From JACJYC01 sp964558465 (GTDB lineage: Bacteria; Bacteroidota; Bacteroidia; Chitinophagales; Saprospiraceae): DNA of 64,000 bases. Below, piece after piece: positions 43,386 through 52,189 of the stretch. Within the stretch, counting starts at the first letter, position 1, and every line of letters begins with the position of its first letter. The DNA lies in assembly GCA_964558465.1 (NCBI GenBank), contig CAZLEF010000002.1, positions 1 to 64,000 on the forward strand, given 5' to 3'. Under the pieces are notes generated by a model that had not been told where the DNA came from, did no database searches, and was given only the letters and a program-made list of their open reading frames with translations. The translations under genes were made by a program, and so were the position numbers.

Positions 43386-44807
43386 ATGTTTTACAAATTA
43401 TTGAAAAAGGCTGGATTTCTGCTGGCGCTCCTTGCAGCCGGGGCAGCGGCGGCGCAACCGGTGCTCAGCACCCGGCAGCGGCTGCACGGTTGCGATATCT
43501 ATCAGGATCATCACAACAAAAAACTGTTTTATTACAGTCCCCCGGAGATCGTTTTGAAAAAAGAAAACGGCGGGCAACCGGTATTTACGCTGCTGCAAAT
43601 GCGGTATACGGGTACACATCTCTACAGCGACAAGGACTTCAAGGGGTTTCTGAACCTCTTGTACCTGTCGGTAGAAATGGCGCAACCCGGCGCGGATGTT
43701 TTTGGAAAAATCAAACAATCGCTGGGCGGCAAGGTGGAACTCAGGCCGATGCCCGTGCGCCAATTCAACGGCGAACTGATCATCCCGCTGGGCGACGCTG
43801 CGGCAGCCAATGAGAAATACCGCAAGGTGAGTGCGGGCGGAGTGGATGCAGGTAGTGGTTCCGGTTCAGGAAATGTTTTCTGGCAGGAACGTTCCTATAC
43901 CATGCGCCTGGAAAATGCAGAAGCCCAATTGCTCTGGGACCAGGTCGCCACCGGAAAACTGGGGATCAGTTTTTCTTACGCCTTTTATGCCGAGGCTATC
44001 CCGGGCACGGTCGGTCAGGCGAAATACGAAGGCCAGGCGGATTTTGTGGAGGAAATGGAGTCGGGCATGCCGGAGGGCGCCGTTTTTGACTCCACCCTGA
44101 ACACTTACCTGGTAAAGGCCAACACCTTCCCCATTTACATTGATGTGAACCAATGGCCGGCTTGTCTGAAAAAAGTGGATATCAACGAAGAACTGCCGCC
44201 TGCCTATGCCTCTTTTGAAGTGCGTTGTTATGATTTCAGCGACGGACTCCGGCCCGACCTGTTCAAAAAAATCGTAGAGATCAAAGCCTTTGGAGCTGCC
44301 AAGGAATACATCACCGTAAAAACGGATTTCAGCCGGAATAAATCCGACCTCAGCAGCCAAACGGCCCGGTTTCAGTACGCCGTGCGATTGGACCAACCCC
44401 TCGAATACCGGGTAACGGAAATCAACGTAAACGGCGAAAAAACCACTACCCAATGGATGCAAAAAAAGAGCTGGGCGGAAGTGATCGACGTCACCACAGC
44501 GGTAACTGAAAACAAGATCGGCAAAATGAACCTCGATGTTGAACTGGACCTGGATTCGCTGTCGGCCAAAGGGTACGCTTCGGCAAACTGCGTGGTGGCT
44601 TACAGCCTCAACGGGCAACCGCTGCAACAGGTCCTTCAATGGATTGCGGATGGAGACAGCCCGTTGAAAACCCTGGTTTTTATGTATGATAAAGAAAAGG
44701 CCGTTCGTTACCGGTTTCAAGCTGCCGGGGAGGGCGTGGCCAAAACCACCGGGTACAAGACCCTGAATCCCAAAGAAGAATACCTGTTTTTTGATTTTTT
44801 GCCTTAA
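43386..44807 (+). CDS. Secreted distant 'YYYLP'-family member 7, function unknown
   Basis: 473 residues with signal MFYKLLKKAGFLLALLAAGA. The 'YYYLP' site reads FYYSPPEIVLKKENGGQPVF, and the segments AEAQLLWDQVATGKLGISFS and KEEYLFFDFLP align with the other members, so it is a shortened, diverged copy that lacks the 'NLDDP' block. A hairpin starts at its stop codon. Confidence 0.82.
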   Translation: MFYKLLKKAGFLLALLAAGAAAAQPVLSTRQRLHGCDIYQDHHNKKLFYYSPPEIVLKKENGGQPVFTLLQMRYTGTHLYSDKDFKGFLNLLYLSVEMAQPGADVFGKIKQSLGGKVELRPMPVRQFNGELIIPLGDAAAANEKYRKVSAGGVDAGSGSGSGNVFWQERSYTMRLENAEAQLLWDQVATGKLGISFSYAFYAEAIPGTVGQAKYEGQADFVEEMESGMPEGAVFDSTLNTYLVKANTFPIYIDVNQWPACLKKVDINEELPPAYASFEVRCYDFSDGLRPDLFKKIVEIKAFGAAKEYITVKTDFSRNKSDLSSQTARFQYAVRLDQPLEYRVTEINVNGEKTTTQWMQKKSWAEVIDVTTAVTENKIGKMNLDVELDLDSLSAKGYASANCVVAYSLNGQPLQQVLQWIADGDSPLKTLVFMYDKEKAVRYRFQAAGEGVAKTTGYKTLNPKEEYLFFDFLP

Positions 44808-44830
44808 GCGGCAACCCAAAGTTGCCGCTT
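44806..44830 (+). terminator. Hairpin overlapping the stop of member 7
   Basis: AAGCGGCAAC, loop CCAAA, GTTGCCGCTT, with the left arm inside the TAA stop (44805-44807). It is followed by TAGTTTCC, a weak T-run. It may be a terminator, or a repeat of the GGCAAC family, since a second such hairpin lies 73 bases downstream. Confidence 0.5.
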
Positions 44831-44902
44831 TAGTTTCCCTGCTTTCCCGCCCACTTTAGAAGGGTAAACGACCTGAATTGGGGCAGAATCCAGGGTTTTA
44901 AA

Positions 44903-44933
44903 TTCAGGAGGCAACCGGAAGTTGCCGCCTGAA
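44903..44933. repeat. AATTCAGG/GGCAAC hairpin
   Basis: TTCAGGAGGCAAC, loop CGGAA, GTTGCCGCCTGAA with one mismatch. The same arms recur at 40221-40246 and 60948-60978. Confidence 0.7.
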
Positions 44934-44968
44934 CCCAATAATTCCCCATAAAAAAACCTCAAAAAACC

Positions 44969-46390
44969 ATGAAAACGAAAGAAATTTTTTCCCTGTTTTT
45001 CATTTTGACCGCCCTGAACGGCTGCGACCTGGCCGTGATCCCGGATATGGTGGTTGCCGGCGGCCAGCCGGTAGCCTGTTTTACGGTGGCCTCCAATGGT
45101 TGTCAGGCGCCCTGCGACCCCGGGTTTAGCTCCGCCTGTTCCACCAACTCCGTTTCCTATTTGTGGGATTTTGGCGACGGGACCACTTCAACCCAGGCCA
45201 ATCCAGGTAAAACTTATTCGGCGGCCGGCAGTTACCAGGTCAGTCTGACCGTATCAGGTAACGGGCAATCGGATGAAACCACGACGACGGTTACGGTAAA
45301 CGCGACCGCGGCCACCTCCAAAAAATTTATCAAAACCCAGGATATTGACGCGACCAGCGTCCTGGAATTCGCCATCGGAGCGGATGAAAAATCCGACGGC
45401 TATTACCTCGCCGTGAATACTTACCAGAAGGTATACCTGGCGAAATTTGACAAAGACGCGGGCAATTTATCCGGCGCCCCCGCTTTTTTTGATCCGGGCA
45501 GCGCTTACCCCGCACTGTCCACCCAAAATTTTAAAAAGGTTTCAAACGGCTATGCTATGTCCGGTTTTTGTAACTTTACTGCAAACAGCGTTACCACGGA
45601 TGATTTTTATTTCATCAAGCTGAAAAGCGACTTTTCCCTCGAAACCGGCCAGCAGTTCTTCGACCAGAATGAAGGCGCCGAGATCGGTCGTGGGTTCACC
45701 GAAACCGACGACGGCGGCTACCTGATCTGCGGCGGGAAAAGCACCAATACCAATGCCGGCGTCCTCCTGATCAAACTCAACAGCGCCTATCAGTTGCAGT
45801 CCAGAAAAAATCTGTTCACGGGCAGTCCGAACAATTATGCGGAACAGATCCTCAATACGGCCTCCGGTTATGCCGTTTCAGGGCAGATCGTCAATCCTTC
45901 ATCGGGCCAGCGTGAAGGGTGTTTTTTTCAGCTCAACAACAACCTGGACCTCACGGGTACGCCGGTCTATTTCGGAAATTTCAATATTTTTGAGATCTTA
46001 CCCCTTCCGGACGGCGGTTTTATCCTGATCGGCGGCGGTTTGTCGGCTACCAGAATCGTCCGGGTGAGCGCGACCGGCGGAGTGGTTTGGGATAAAGGCT
46101 ATGGTCCGGGTTTGTTCCGGAGCGGTTTTTTGTCGGGAGAATCGGTGATTGCCGCCGGCAAAACAGGCAGTTCGCCCAATGTCAAAGCCGCCCTGTTCCG
46201 GGTTAAAACCGAAGATGGAACGGTGGAGTGGCAGCGCGACTACCTCAGCGCCGCAGGCAAATCGTCGGATGCGTTTTTTGTGATGAAAACCAGCGACAAC
46301 GGCTACCTGGTAGCAGGCACGGAAATAAATTTACAGGATAAACGTAACACATTGCTCATTAAAACGGATGAACAGGGTATGAACAACTAA
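44969..46390 (+). CDS. PKD-domain lipoprotein with probable beta-propeller
   Basis: 473 residues. Lipobox TALNGC (Cys19). A PKD domain (about 30-113) has YLWDFGDGTTS and GSYQVSLTV. The rest has repeats with Gly-Tyr-Leu-type strands (DGGYLICGGKSTN, DNGYLVAGTEIN), typical of secreted Bacteroidota beta-propellers. It probably binds surface glycans or proteins. No type IX sorting domain is present. It begins a second group of genes behind the paralogues. Confidence 0.82.
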   Translation: MKTKEIFSLFFILTALNGCDLAVIPDMVVAGGQPVACFTVASNGCQAPCDPGFSSACSTNSVSYLWDFGDGTTSTQANPGKTYSAAGSYQVSLTVSGNGQSDETTTTVTVNATAATSKKFIKTQDIDATSVLEFAIGADEKSDGYYLAVNTYQKVYLAKFDKDAGNLSGAPAFFDPGSAYPALSTQNFKKVSNGYAMSGFCNFTANSVTTDDFYFIKLKSDFSLETGQQFFDQNEGAEIGRGFTETDDGGYLICGGKSTNTNAGVLLIKLNSAYQLQSRKNLFTGSPNNYAEQILNTASGYAVSGQIVNPSSGQREGCFFQLNNNLDLTGTPVYFGNFNIFEILPLPDGGFILIGGGLSATRIVRVSATGGVVWDKGYGPGLFRSGFLSGESVIAAGKTGSSPNVKAALFRVKTEDGTVEWQRDYLSAAGKSSDAFFVMKTSDNGYLVAGTEINLQDKRNTLLIKTDEQGMNN

Positions 46391-46405
46391 ATAAATTTAA
46401 ACCCA

Positions 46406-48976
46406 ATGAAAAACATTTTAAATCCTAAGCCATTTATGAAAAACACATTGATCCTTGCCGGATTCCTTGCCTTCAGTCTTTTGCCGGCCCTGGCCCAAGG
46501 CCAAAGTATCGGCATCCGGCCCAATTATGCCGACCTGCCGCCGGGGTGCATCACGCAATCCTACAGTTTCCAGTTTGTATTGAACAATGGGGCTTCTGCA
46601 ACCTGGAACATTATAGCCGGCGCCCAGCCTACCGGCATCAGCCTGAATGTTACCACCGGTGTATTGTCCGGATTACCGGATCCTTCCACCGCAGGCAGTG
46701 TTTTTTCCTTTACGGTTGAGGCCACGTCGTCGGGTACAACTTATACCCGGCCCTATAACCTGGCTATCCAGACCGTTTGCCCCGCCGCCTGCCCGTCGTT
46801 GAAGGAATACGCCCTCCTGCTCGACCTCTCGGGCAGCATGCTGGGCACAACCGCTTCGGGGAGTACCAAATGGGATCTGCTCAAGGATGCCGTCAGCGAT
46901 TACCTTCCGTTGTTGAAAAGCAGCGCCATGCTGGGCGCAAGCGACCGACTCGGGGTATATACCTTCAACGGGATGACCGTCACCCAATTGCAAAATACCA
47001 ACTTCGGTCAGGTCTGGATCAACAACCCGGCAACCGTGGAAAGCACGCTTTTCCCACCGGCCCTGACCCCGTCTGATATGACGCCTATGGGCGGCGGAAT
47101 CCAGCAGATCTTCAATACGTTCTTCTCCAGCCTTGCCACAGACGGCATGCGTTCCATCATCGTTTTTACCGACGGCATGCAGAACCGGAACCCCATGTTC
47201 AATGAGATGACCGAGGTGATCGAAAACCAGGCGAGCTTCAGTCCGCCCACCGGAATCCTGGGCGCAGCCGGCCTGCCCCTGGACGTGGACAGCGCCCCCG
47301 CCCGAAACAACCATGTCAAAATATTCACCATCGGGGTGGGCGCTACTCCCGGGTTTGCGACCATGCTGAACCAACTGGCCAACCCGGATGAGGAATACGT
47401 CCAGGTTGATTATCTGAACGCCACCGAACAAAACTACCTCAATGTGTTTTTCACCAGGACGATCCCCTCTTCGCTGAGGTTTTGCACGCCACGGGTGCTC
47501 GATTACCGCCGGGGCGCCATGACGGGACCGGTGAACGCGCCAAAGGAAAAATTCAGGGTAAACGGTTTTGTCTCCAATCTCGCTTTCCGGGTAGATTATC
47601 CGGATGGGCTGGAAACCGTCCGGTTATATAAAGACGGCCAGCCGGTCAACGTGGGCAAACAAACGGGCAAAGGCAGTACTTTGATCACGCTGGATTTTCC
47701 GTTCCAATCGGAAAATTCGATTGACCCGGTTGCACCTGCCGGCGAATGGGAAGTGGAGATCATCGGCAAGGAAGGCCGGCCGTATAATATTGTCGCGATC
47801 ACCAATGATGAATTGCTCCGCACAAATCTCAGTCTGGGAGAAAGAACTTATTACTACCCGGGCGACAACCTGCCGGTGCAGGCCACCGTCGACTTCGGGG
47901 GAGTCCACCTGGCCAATGCAACGGTCATTGCTACCCTGGTCCGCCCAGGCGACGACCTGGGCGACCTGGCGGCCAAGAGCGACGCCGGGAGCGGCGGTTT
48001 CAGCCTTCCCGAGCCCGGTTATCAGTCAGGCCAGGCAAAAATTGACAGCCTTATGAGGGACCCGGCCTTCCTGGAAAAAATCAAACTCGAAAACCGCCAG
48101 ATCACGCTGACGGATGACGGGAACGGGCATTATACCGGTGTTTTTACCGGCAATCAGGTTACCGGCACCTACCAGGTTTATGTCCATTTTCAGGGCAATA
48201 TCCCCGGTGGAGGCGCCTTCGAGGGCTGGGAAATGCAGTGCGCGTTGTTTGATTTCAGCGACCAGCAAGGAATCCGCCTGAATGGGCGACTGACCGCTTA
48301 TACCGGCCCGGAAGTAATCGTAACCGCCACCCGGCAACTCTCCATCCGGCCTACCAACCGCTTCAACCGCATGTTGGGGCCGGGCCAACTCAATCGCATA
48401 AAAATCGAGATCGACGGCGTTGCGAAGAACCTGACAGATAACCTGGACGGTACCTATTCCACCCCCGGATTCACCAATCCGGCAGCCAATGTGAAAGTTT
48501 ATGTAATTGACGGTCAAACCCCGTTGTACGACGGTCCGGCCAACGGATTTAATATGCCCTGGGAAGCAGGGCTCCAGGCGGGGATTACCATGCCCGGCAA
48601 TGGACTTGGCGGGTTCAACAACGGCATCTACGGTCAGATCAGCATCGCCAGATCCATTGCAGTCAACTGGCAACTCCAGGCCAACGCAGGGATTTACGGT
48701 TTCAAACCCGACTATTCCATCGCCGGAGCGTCCTTGCTGGCCCTCTATACCAACCCCAACCTGGCGGTAGGTCCGTTCGACTGGCGCCTGGGGGCCGGAT
48801 TCGGGTATTTTAGCCCCAAATCGCAATCCGGCGCCTTTGGCCTTGTGTTCAAAGGGGCCTTGCGCAAACCGGTCGGTACAAATTCGGTGATCGGGCTGGA
48901 AGGGACCTTTGTGAATTTACCGGACCCCAATATTTCGTTTTATACCCTGGGGCTGGAGTGGAGTTATAGATTTTGA
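46406..48976 (+). CDS. Ig-like / VWA / outer-membrane beta-barrel protein
   Basis: 856 residues from 46406; an in-frame ATG at 46436 (MKNTLILAGFLAFSLLPALA) may be the true start because it directly begins the signal peptide. About 40-125 is a putative-Ig domain (GISLNVTTGVLSGLPDPSTAG). A von Willebrand A domain follows with MIDAS motif DLSGSM (Asp140) and a later FTDGMQNRNPMF. Beta-rich domains follow, and the last 130 residues look like a small outer-membrane barrel ending LGLEWSYRF with terminal Phe. This would display the VWA domain at the outer membrane (inference). Confidence 0.82.
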   Translation: MKNILNPKPFMKNTLILAGFLAFSLLPALAQGQSIGIRPNYADLPPGCITQSYSFQFVLNNGASATWNIIAGAQPTGISLNVTTGVLSGLPDPSTAGSVFSFTVEATSSGTTYTRPYNLAIQTVCPAACPSLKEYALLLDLSGSMLGTTASGSTKWDLLKDAVSDYLPLLKSSAMLGASDRLGVYTFNGMTVTQLQNTNFGQVWINNPATVESTLFPPALTPSDMTPMGGGIQQIFNTFFSSLATDGMRSIIVFTDGMQNRNPMFNEMTEVIENQASFSPPTGILGAAGLPLDVDSAPARNNHVKIFTIGVGATPGFATMLNQLANPDEEYVQVDYLNATEQNYLNVFFTRTIPSSLRFCTPRVLDYRRGAMTGPVNAPKEKFRVNGFVSNLAFRVDYPDGLETVRLYKDGQPVNVGKQTGKGSTLITLDFPFQSENSIDPVAPAGEWEVEIIGKEGRPYNIVAITNDELLRTNLSLGERTYYYPGDNLPVQATVDFGGVHLANATVIATLVRPGDDLGDLAAKSDAGSGGFSLPEPGYQSGQAKIDSLMRDPAFLEKIKLENRQITLTDDGNGHYTGVFTGNQVTGTYQVYVHFQGNIPGGGAFEGWEMQCALFDFSDQQGIRLNGRLTAYTGPEVIVTATRQLSIRPTNRFNRMLGPGQLNRIKIEIDGVAKNLTDNLDGTYSTPGFTNPAANVKVYVIDGQTPLYDGPANGFNMPWEAGLQAGITMPGNGLGGFNNGIYGQISIARSIAVNWQLQANAGIYGFKPDYSIAGASLLALYTNPNLAVGPFDWRLGAGFGYFSPKSQSGAFGLVFKGALRKPVGTNSVIGLEGTFVNLPDPNISFYTLGLEWSYRF

Positions 48977-49054
48977 CCATGCCGCAGGCATGGCTCAACC
49001 TGAGGTTGGAGGTACTTTAAAGGTTATTTTTCTCCGACCTGAGGTCGGAGGTAC
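48977..49054. repeat. Cluster of three hairpins before the caspase-like gene
   Basis: CCATGCC-GCA-GGCATGG (48977-48993), CAACC-TGA-GGTTG (48996-49008) and CTCCGACC-TGA-GGTCGGAG (49032-49050) followed by GTAC. The last is nearly the same as the element at 11407-11430 upstream of rplQ, including GGAGGTAC. The first begins right after the previous stop. Confidence 0.8.
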
Positions 49055-49071
49055 AACCCAAAAAAACTGAA

Positions 49072-50631
49072 ATGAAAACAAATGCACTATGGCTGATGGC
49101 ATTGGCTGTCTTATTGGCTCAATGCAAGCCCCCGGCCATTTTACCGGCCGCCAAAACAGAAAGTACCAGCAGTTCGGCAGTGCTGATCTTTCCGGCCAAA
49201 CCCAAAGAGCCGAAGGTTTCGATCGAGTGGATCTCCCCTACGGTCACGGATATTGTGGTGGGCGAGATCGGCGGCAAGGTAGTGGTCAAAGTCCGGATCA
49301 AATCCAAAATGCCGATCGACCTCAACCAGATCGACATTTACGTCAACTCCGTCCTGGTGGGCAACAAAGCCGATGAGGTAGGCCTGCTCAAACGGCCCGA
49401 ATTCAGCGACCAGATCCTGACCTTCCAGGCGCCGGTCACCCAGGGCAGGAATGCTGTACAGGTAGTCGTCACCACCGGAGAAGATCAGCGCTTTTATGCA
49501 GAAAGGGTGATGAGCAAAACGCCTGCCGGCATCAAAGTAGAGCCGGCGGCCGTGACGGGCAGCACACGGATCATCTGGATGCAACCCGATGCCATCTCCC
49601 TCAACGGTCAGATGCTCACCACCAAAACCAGGGAGCTCGAAATCCGGATGAACATTACAAGCCCGGATCTTATCAAAAAGGAAAATATCCAGGTTCTGCA
49701 CAACCGGCAGTACCGGGCGCCTTCGCCAACCGCTGAACTGATCGGCAATTCCGGCAGCTATTCCTTCAAGGATGTGGTGACCCTCAGCGAAAAGGCAGAC
49801 ATCAATGAAGTCGGTCTGAAAATTTTGACCGCCACCGGCGCTGTTGAATCAGAACGCCTGAAAATCAATTACTCGCCGCATCGCCCCAACCTGTACCTCC
49901 TGGCCATCGGCACCCAACTCAACCTGAAGTACACGATGAAGGATGCCAAAGACTTTGCCAATACTTTCAGCAGCCAGGCAAAGGGCGTCAACCGGCTTTT
50001 CAACACCGTAAAAGTCGATACGCTGCTGGGCAAGGCGGCGGTCACCGGGGAGATCAGGGGCGCGATCGAGAGCATCAAAACCAAACTCCGGACCGGCATG
50101 ATCACCGAAGATGACGTCGTCATGTTGTTCATTTCTTCACATGGTTTCCTGGATGACAACGGAGAACTCCGCATCCAGGGCAACGATTATGCCCCCGAAA
50201 AGCGGATTTCCACCTCGGTTTCGTACAAAACAGATATCCTGACCCACCTGGAAACCTTGAAATGTAAGGTGCTCGTCTTTGTGGACGCCTGCCACAGCGG
50301 CGGCGCCAGGGCCAATGCCGCCGATGTCTGGGACGCACTCCTGCAAATGCGCGGCGCACCCAAAGGATTTGCCATTATGACCTCCAGCAGCCAGAACGAG
50401 GAATCTTACGAGGATGTCCGGTGGCAAAACGGCGCCTTTACGGAAGCCCTGATCACAGGCCTGAAAGGCAAAGCCGACGCCAATGCCAATGGGATCGTTT
50501 CCCTGAACGAACTTGAAACTTTTGTCAAGAGGGAGGTACCCTCTATGGTCAGGACCGTGAAAGGAAAGGCTCAGACCCCCGGGCTTTCCCGCAATGACCT
50601 GGGCGACCTGCCGCTGTTTATCATCCAATAA
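49072..50631 (+). CDS. Caspase-like (C14) peptidase lipoprotein
   Basis: 519 residues. Lipobox LLAQC (Cys18). Residues about 45-270 form two beta-rich, probably Ig-like domains (ISPTVTDIVVGEIGGKVVVK, RIIWMQPDAI). The last 240 residues are a caspase/metacaspase fold: LLAIGTQLNLKYTMKDAKDF, catalytic His357 in ISSHGF and Cys407 in VDACHSGG. Prokaryotic caspase homologues usually cleave after Arg/Lys. A lipoprotein anchor puts it in the periplasm or at the surface, not in the cytoplasm. It follows the VWA gene by 95 bases and precedes two small secreted proteins. Confidence 0.9.
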   Translation: MKTNALWLMALAVLLAQCKPPAILPAAKTESTSSSAVLIFPAKPKEPKVSIEWISPTVTDIVVGEIGGKVVVKVRIKSKMPIDLNQIDIYVNSVLVGNKADEVGLLKRPEFSDQILTFQAPVTQGRNAVQVVVTTGEDQRFYAERVMSKTPAGIKVEPAAVTGSTRIIWMQPDAISLNGQMLTTKTRELEIRMNITSPDLIKKENIQVLHNRQYRAPSPTAELIGNSGSYSFKDVVTLSEKADINEVGLKILTATGAVESERLKINYSPHRPNLYLLAIGTQLNLKYTMKDAKDFANTFSSQAKGVNRLFNTVKVDTLLGKAAVTGEIRGAIESIKTKLRTGMITEDDVVMLFISSHGFLDDNGELRIQGNDYAPEKRISTSVSYKTDILTHLETLKCKVLVFVDACHSGGARANAADVWDALLQMRGAPKGFAIMTSSSQNEESYEDVRWQNGAFTEALITGLKGKADANANGIVSLNELETFVKREVPSMVRTVKGKAQTPGLSRNDLGDLPLFIIQ

Positions 50632-50649
50632 CCACCTAAAAAGATCAAT

Positions 50650-51423
50650 ATGAAAACGTTATGGTTTTTTCTAGTATTCCTGTTTGTCCTCCCCGGCAGT
50701 ATTTCCGCCCAGTCTGTCGCCGGCGGGGTATCCAACGTCAAGATCCAGGTCAGCGAAGAACGCGACAAGGCGACCATTACCTACGATCTGGCGCGGAGCG
50801 GCCGGGCAGCCGCCTATAATGTGACCGTGAAGATTTTACTGGATGGAGAACAGATCAACGCCGTTGGCCTGTCGGGCGACCTGGGGCAAAACATCACCCC
50901 GGGTTTTGGTAAAAGGATCGTCTGGGATATCGTCAAGGATATCATCCTCGACAACCCCCAGGAACTGAAAGTGGAAGTAACCGGAGTAGGGGTGGCCCCG
51001 CCTTGCATCCCGATGAAAACGGTTCCGGTCTATGCCGGTTTGGCCGGCGCGGGCGCCACCGGCGTCGGTCTATTGCTGGCCGGCCTGGGCGCTGAAAGTA
51101 ATTCCAAAGAACTGTATGATGTATATAAAACCAACCTGGACCCCAATGACGCCGTATACGATGAAATGACCCGCGATGACCATTACGCGGCAGCCAATAA
51201 AAAACACAAACAAGGGACGTGGCTGATGGTCGGCGGCGGTACCATCCTGGCGGCAGGCGGTTTTATCATGATCACGCGTTTGGCGCAGGTGAACCGCTAC
51301 AACAAAGATTGCGCTTCCCGCGGGATCTCCGGCGAATTTAAACCGCAACTTCAAATTGAACCCGCCGCCGTCGGCGACCGCTACGACAACGGGATCGGAT
51401 TAACCCTGAAACTAAAATTCTGA
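50650..51423 (+). CDS. Membrane protein with beta-rich exported domain, function unknown
   Basis: 257 residues. Signal peptide (MKTLWFFLVFLFVLPGSISA), then a beta-rich domain of about 90 residues (VSEERDKATITYDLARSGRA), then two hydrophobic segments at about 126-147 and 191-208 around a charged loop, then a hydrophilic end. I recognise no family. It lies 18 bases after the caspase-like gene and 5 before the next, so the three form a tight group. Confidence 0.8.
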   Translation: MKTLWFFLVFLFVLPGSISAQSVAGGVSNVKIQVSEERDKATITYDLARSGRAAAYNVTVKILLDGEQINAVGLSGDLGQNITPGFGKRIVWDIVKDIILDNPQELKVEVTGVGVAPPCIPMKTVPVYAGLAGAGATGVGLLLAGLGAESNSKELYDVYKTNLDPNDAVYDEMTRDDHYAAANKKHKQGTWLMVGGGTILAAGGFIMITRLAQVNRYNKDCASRGISGEFKPQLQIEPAAVGDRYDNGIGLTLKLKF

Positions 51424-51428
51424 AAACC

Positions 51429-52022
51429 ATGAAAAGTCTATTCATTGCCGTTCTGGCATTCACTACGGCCTCCGCTTTCGCTCAACCCAAAGGCAGCTCT
51501 GCGTATGCCGGCCTGACCCAATTCCTGAACACGGAATTTATCCAGAAATTTGAACAATCCCGGAACAAGGCCGAGCAAGCCGTCCGGGATTTCAACCGGA
51601 TCAAAAACGAGTTTTCACAGGAAGACGCACAACGTGTGATGGACGCGTATAACGCCTCGGCCGAACAATTCAACCAGGTTTTATACAACATCAAGAATGA
51701 TCTGCTGGACAAGAAAAAACGCAAATTCATCATCGAATACCCCAACGATTATTCCCGCCAGATCGAAACCGACCTGAACACAGCCAAGGCTTATTATGAA
51801 AATAACTTCCAGACCGTGATTTTTGAAGTGACCGGCGGAAGGGTATCCGGCATGCCCTTTCTGGCCTTGTTGCCGGAGATCATCAAATACGGAAAGATCG
51901 CTTTCCAGCTTTTTCAGAGTATTAAAGCCGAGATCAAAAAATACAACGACGCTATGCTGGAGGACCATTTGATACAGCCGTACCGGTTTCATTCGTGGAA
52001 TGAGCTGGAGAGTTTGAATTGA
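51429..52022 (+). CDS. Secreted helical protein, function unknown
   Basis: 197 residues with signal MKSLFIAVLAFTTASAFA. The mature part is mostly helical and charged (EQSRNKAEQAVRDFNRIKNE), with a more hydrophobic stretch near 145-165 (MPFLALLPEIIKYGKIAFQL). No recognised family. Its TGA overlaps a 9-bp tandem repeat. Confidence 0.8.
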   Translation: MKSLFIAVLAFTTASAFAQPKGSSAYAGLTQFLNTEFIQKFEQSRNKAEQAVRDFNRIKNEFSQEDAQRVMDAYNASAEQFNQVLYNIKNDLLDKKKRKFIIEYPNDYSRQIETDLNTAKAYYENNFQTVIFEVTGGRVSGMPFLALLPEIIKYGKIAFQLFQSIKAEIKKYNDAMLEDHLIQPYRFHSWNELESLN

Positions 52023-52072
52023 TACGATTGATACGATTGATACGATTGATACGATTGATACGATTGATACGA
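52021..52072. repeat. 9-bp tandem repeat GATACGATT
   Basis: Five exact copies of GATACGATT (52021-52065) and a partial sixth. The array starts inside the stop codon of the preceding gene. It is a simple microsatellite and may vary in length between strains. Confidence 0.9.
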
Positions 52073-52085
52073 CACCCCCTCGAAT

Positions 52086-52160
52086 CAACACATCAACAAA
52101 TCAACGCATCAACCACGCCGATGGCGTGGCACGCACATCAACAAATCAACACATCAACAA
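52086..52160. repeat. CCACGCC hairpin inserted in CATCAACAAAT repeats
   Basis: Imperfect copies of CATCAACAAATCAACACATC lie on both sides of the hairpin CCACGCC-GAT-GGCGTGG (52113-52129). The bases after it, CACGCAC, complement the GTGCGTG that precedes the same stem at 11175. It looks as if the hairpin was inserted into an older tandem repeat. Confidence 0.75.
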
Positions 52161-52189
52161 TTGATTGTCCGAAGGACTCCTTTGGAGGA

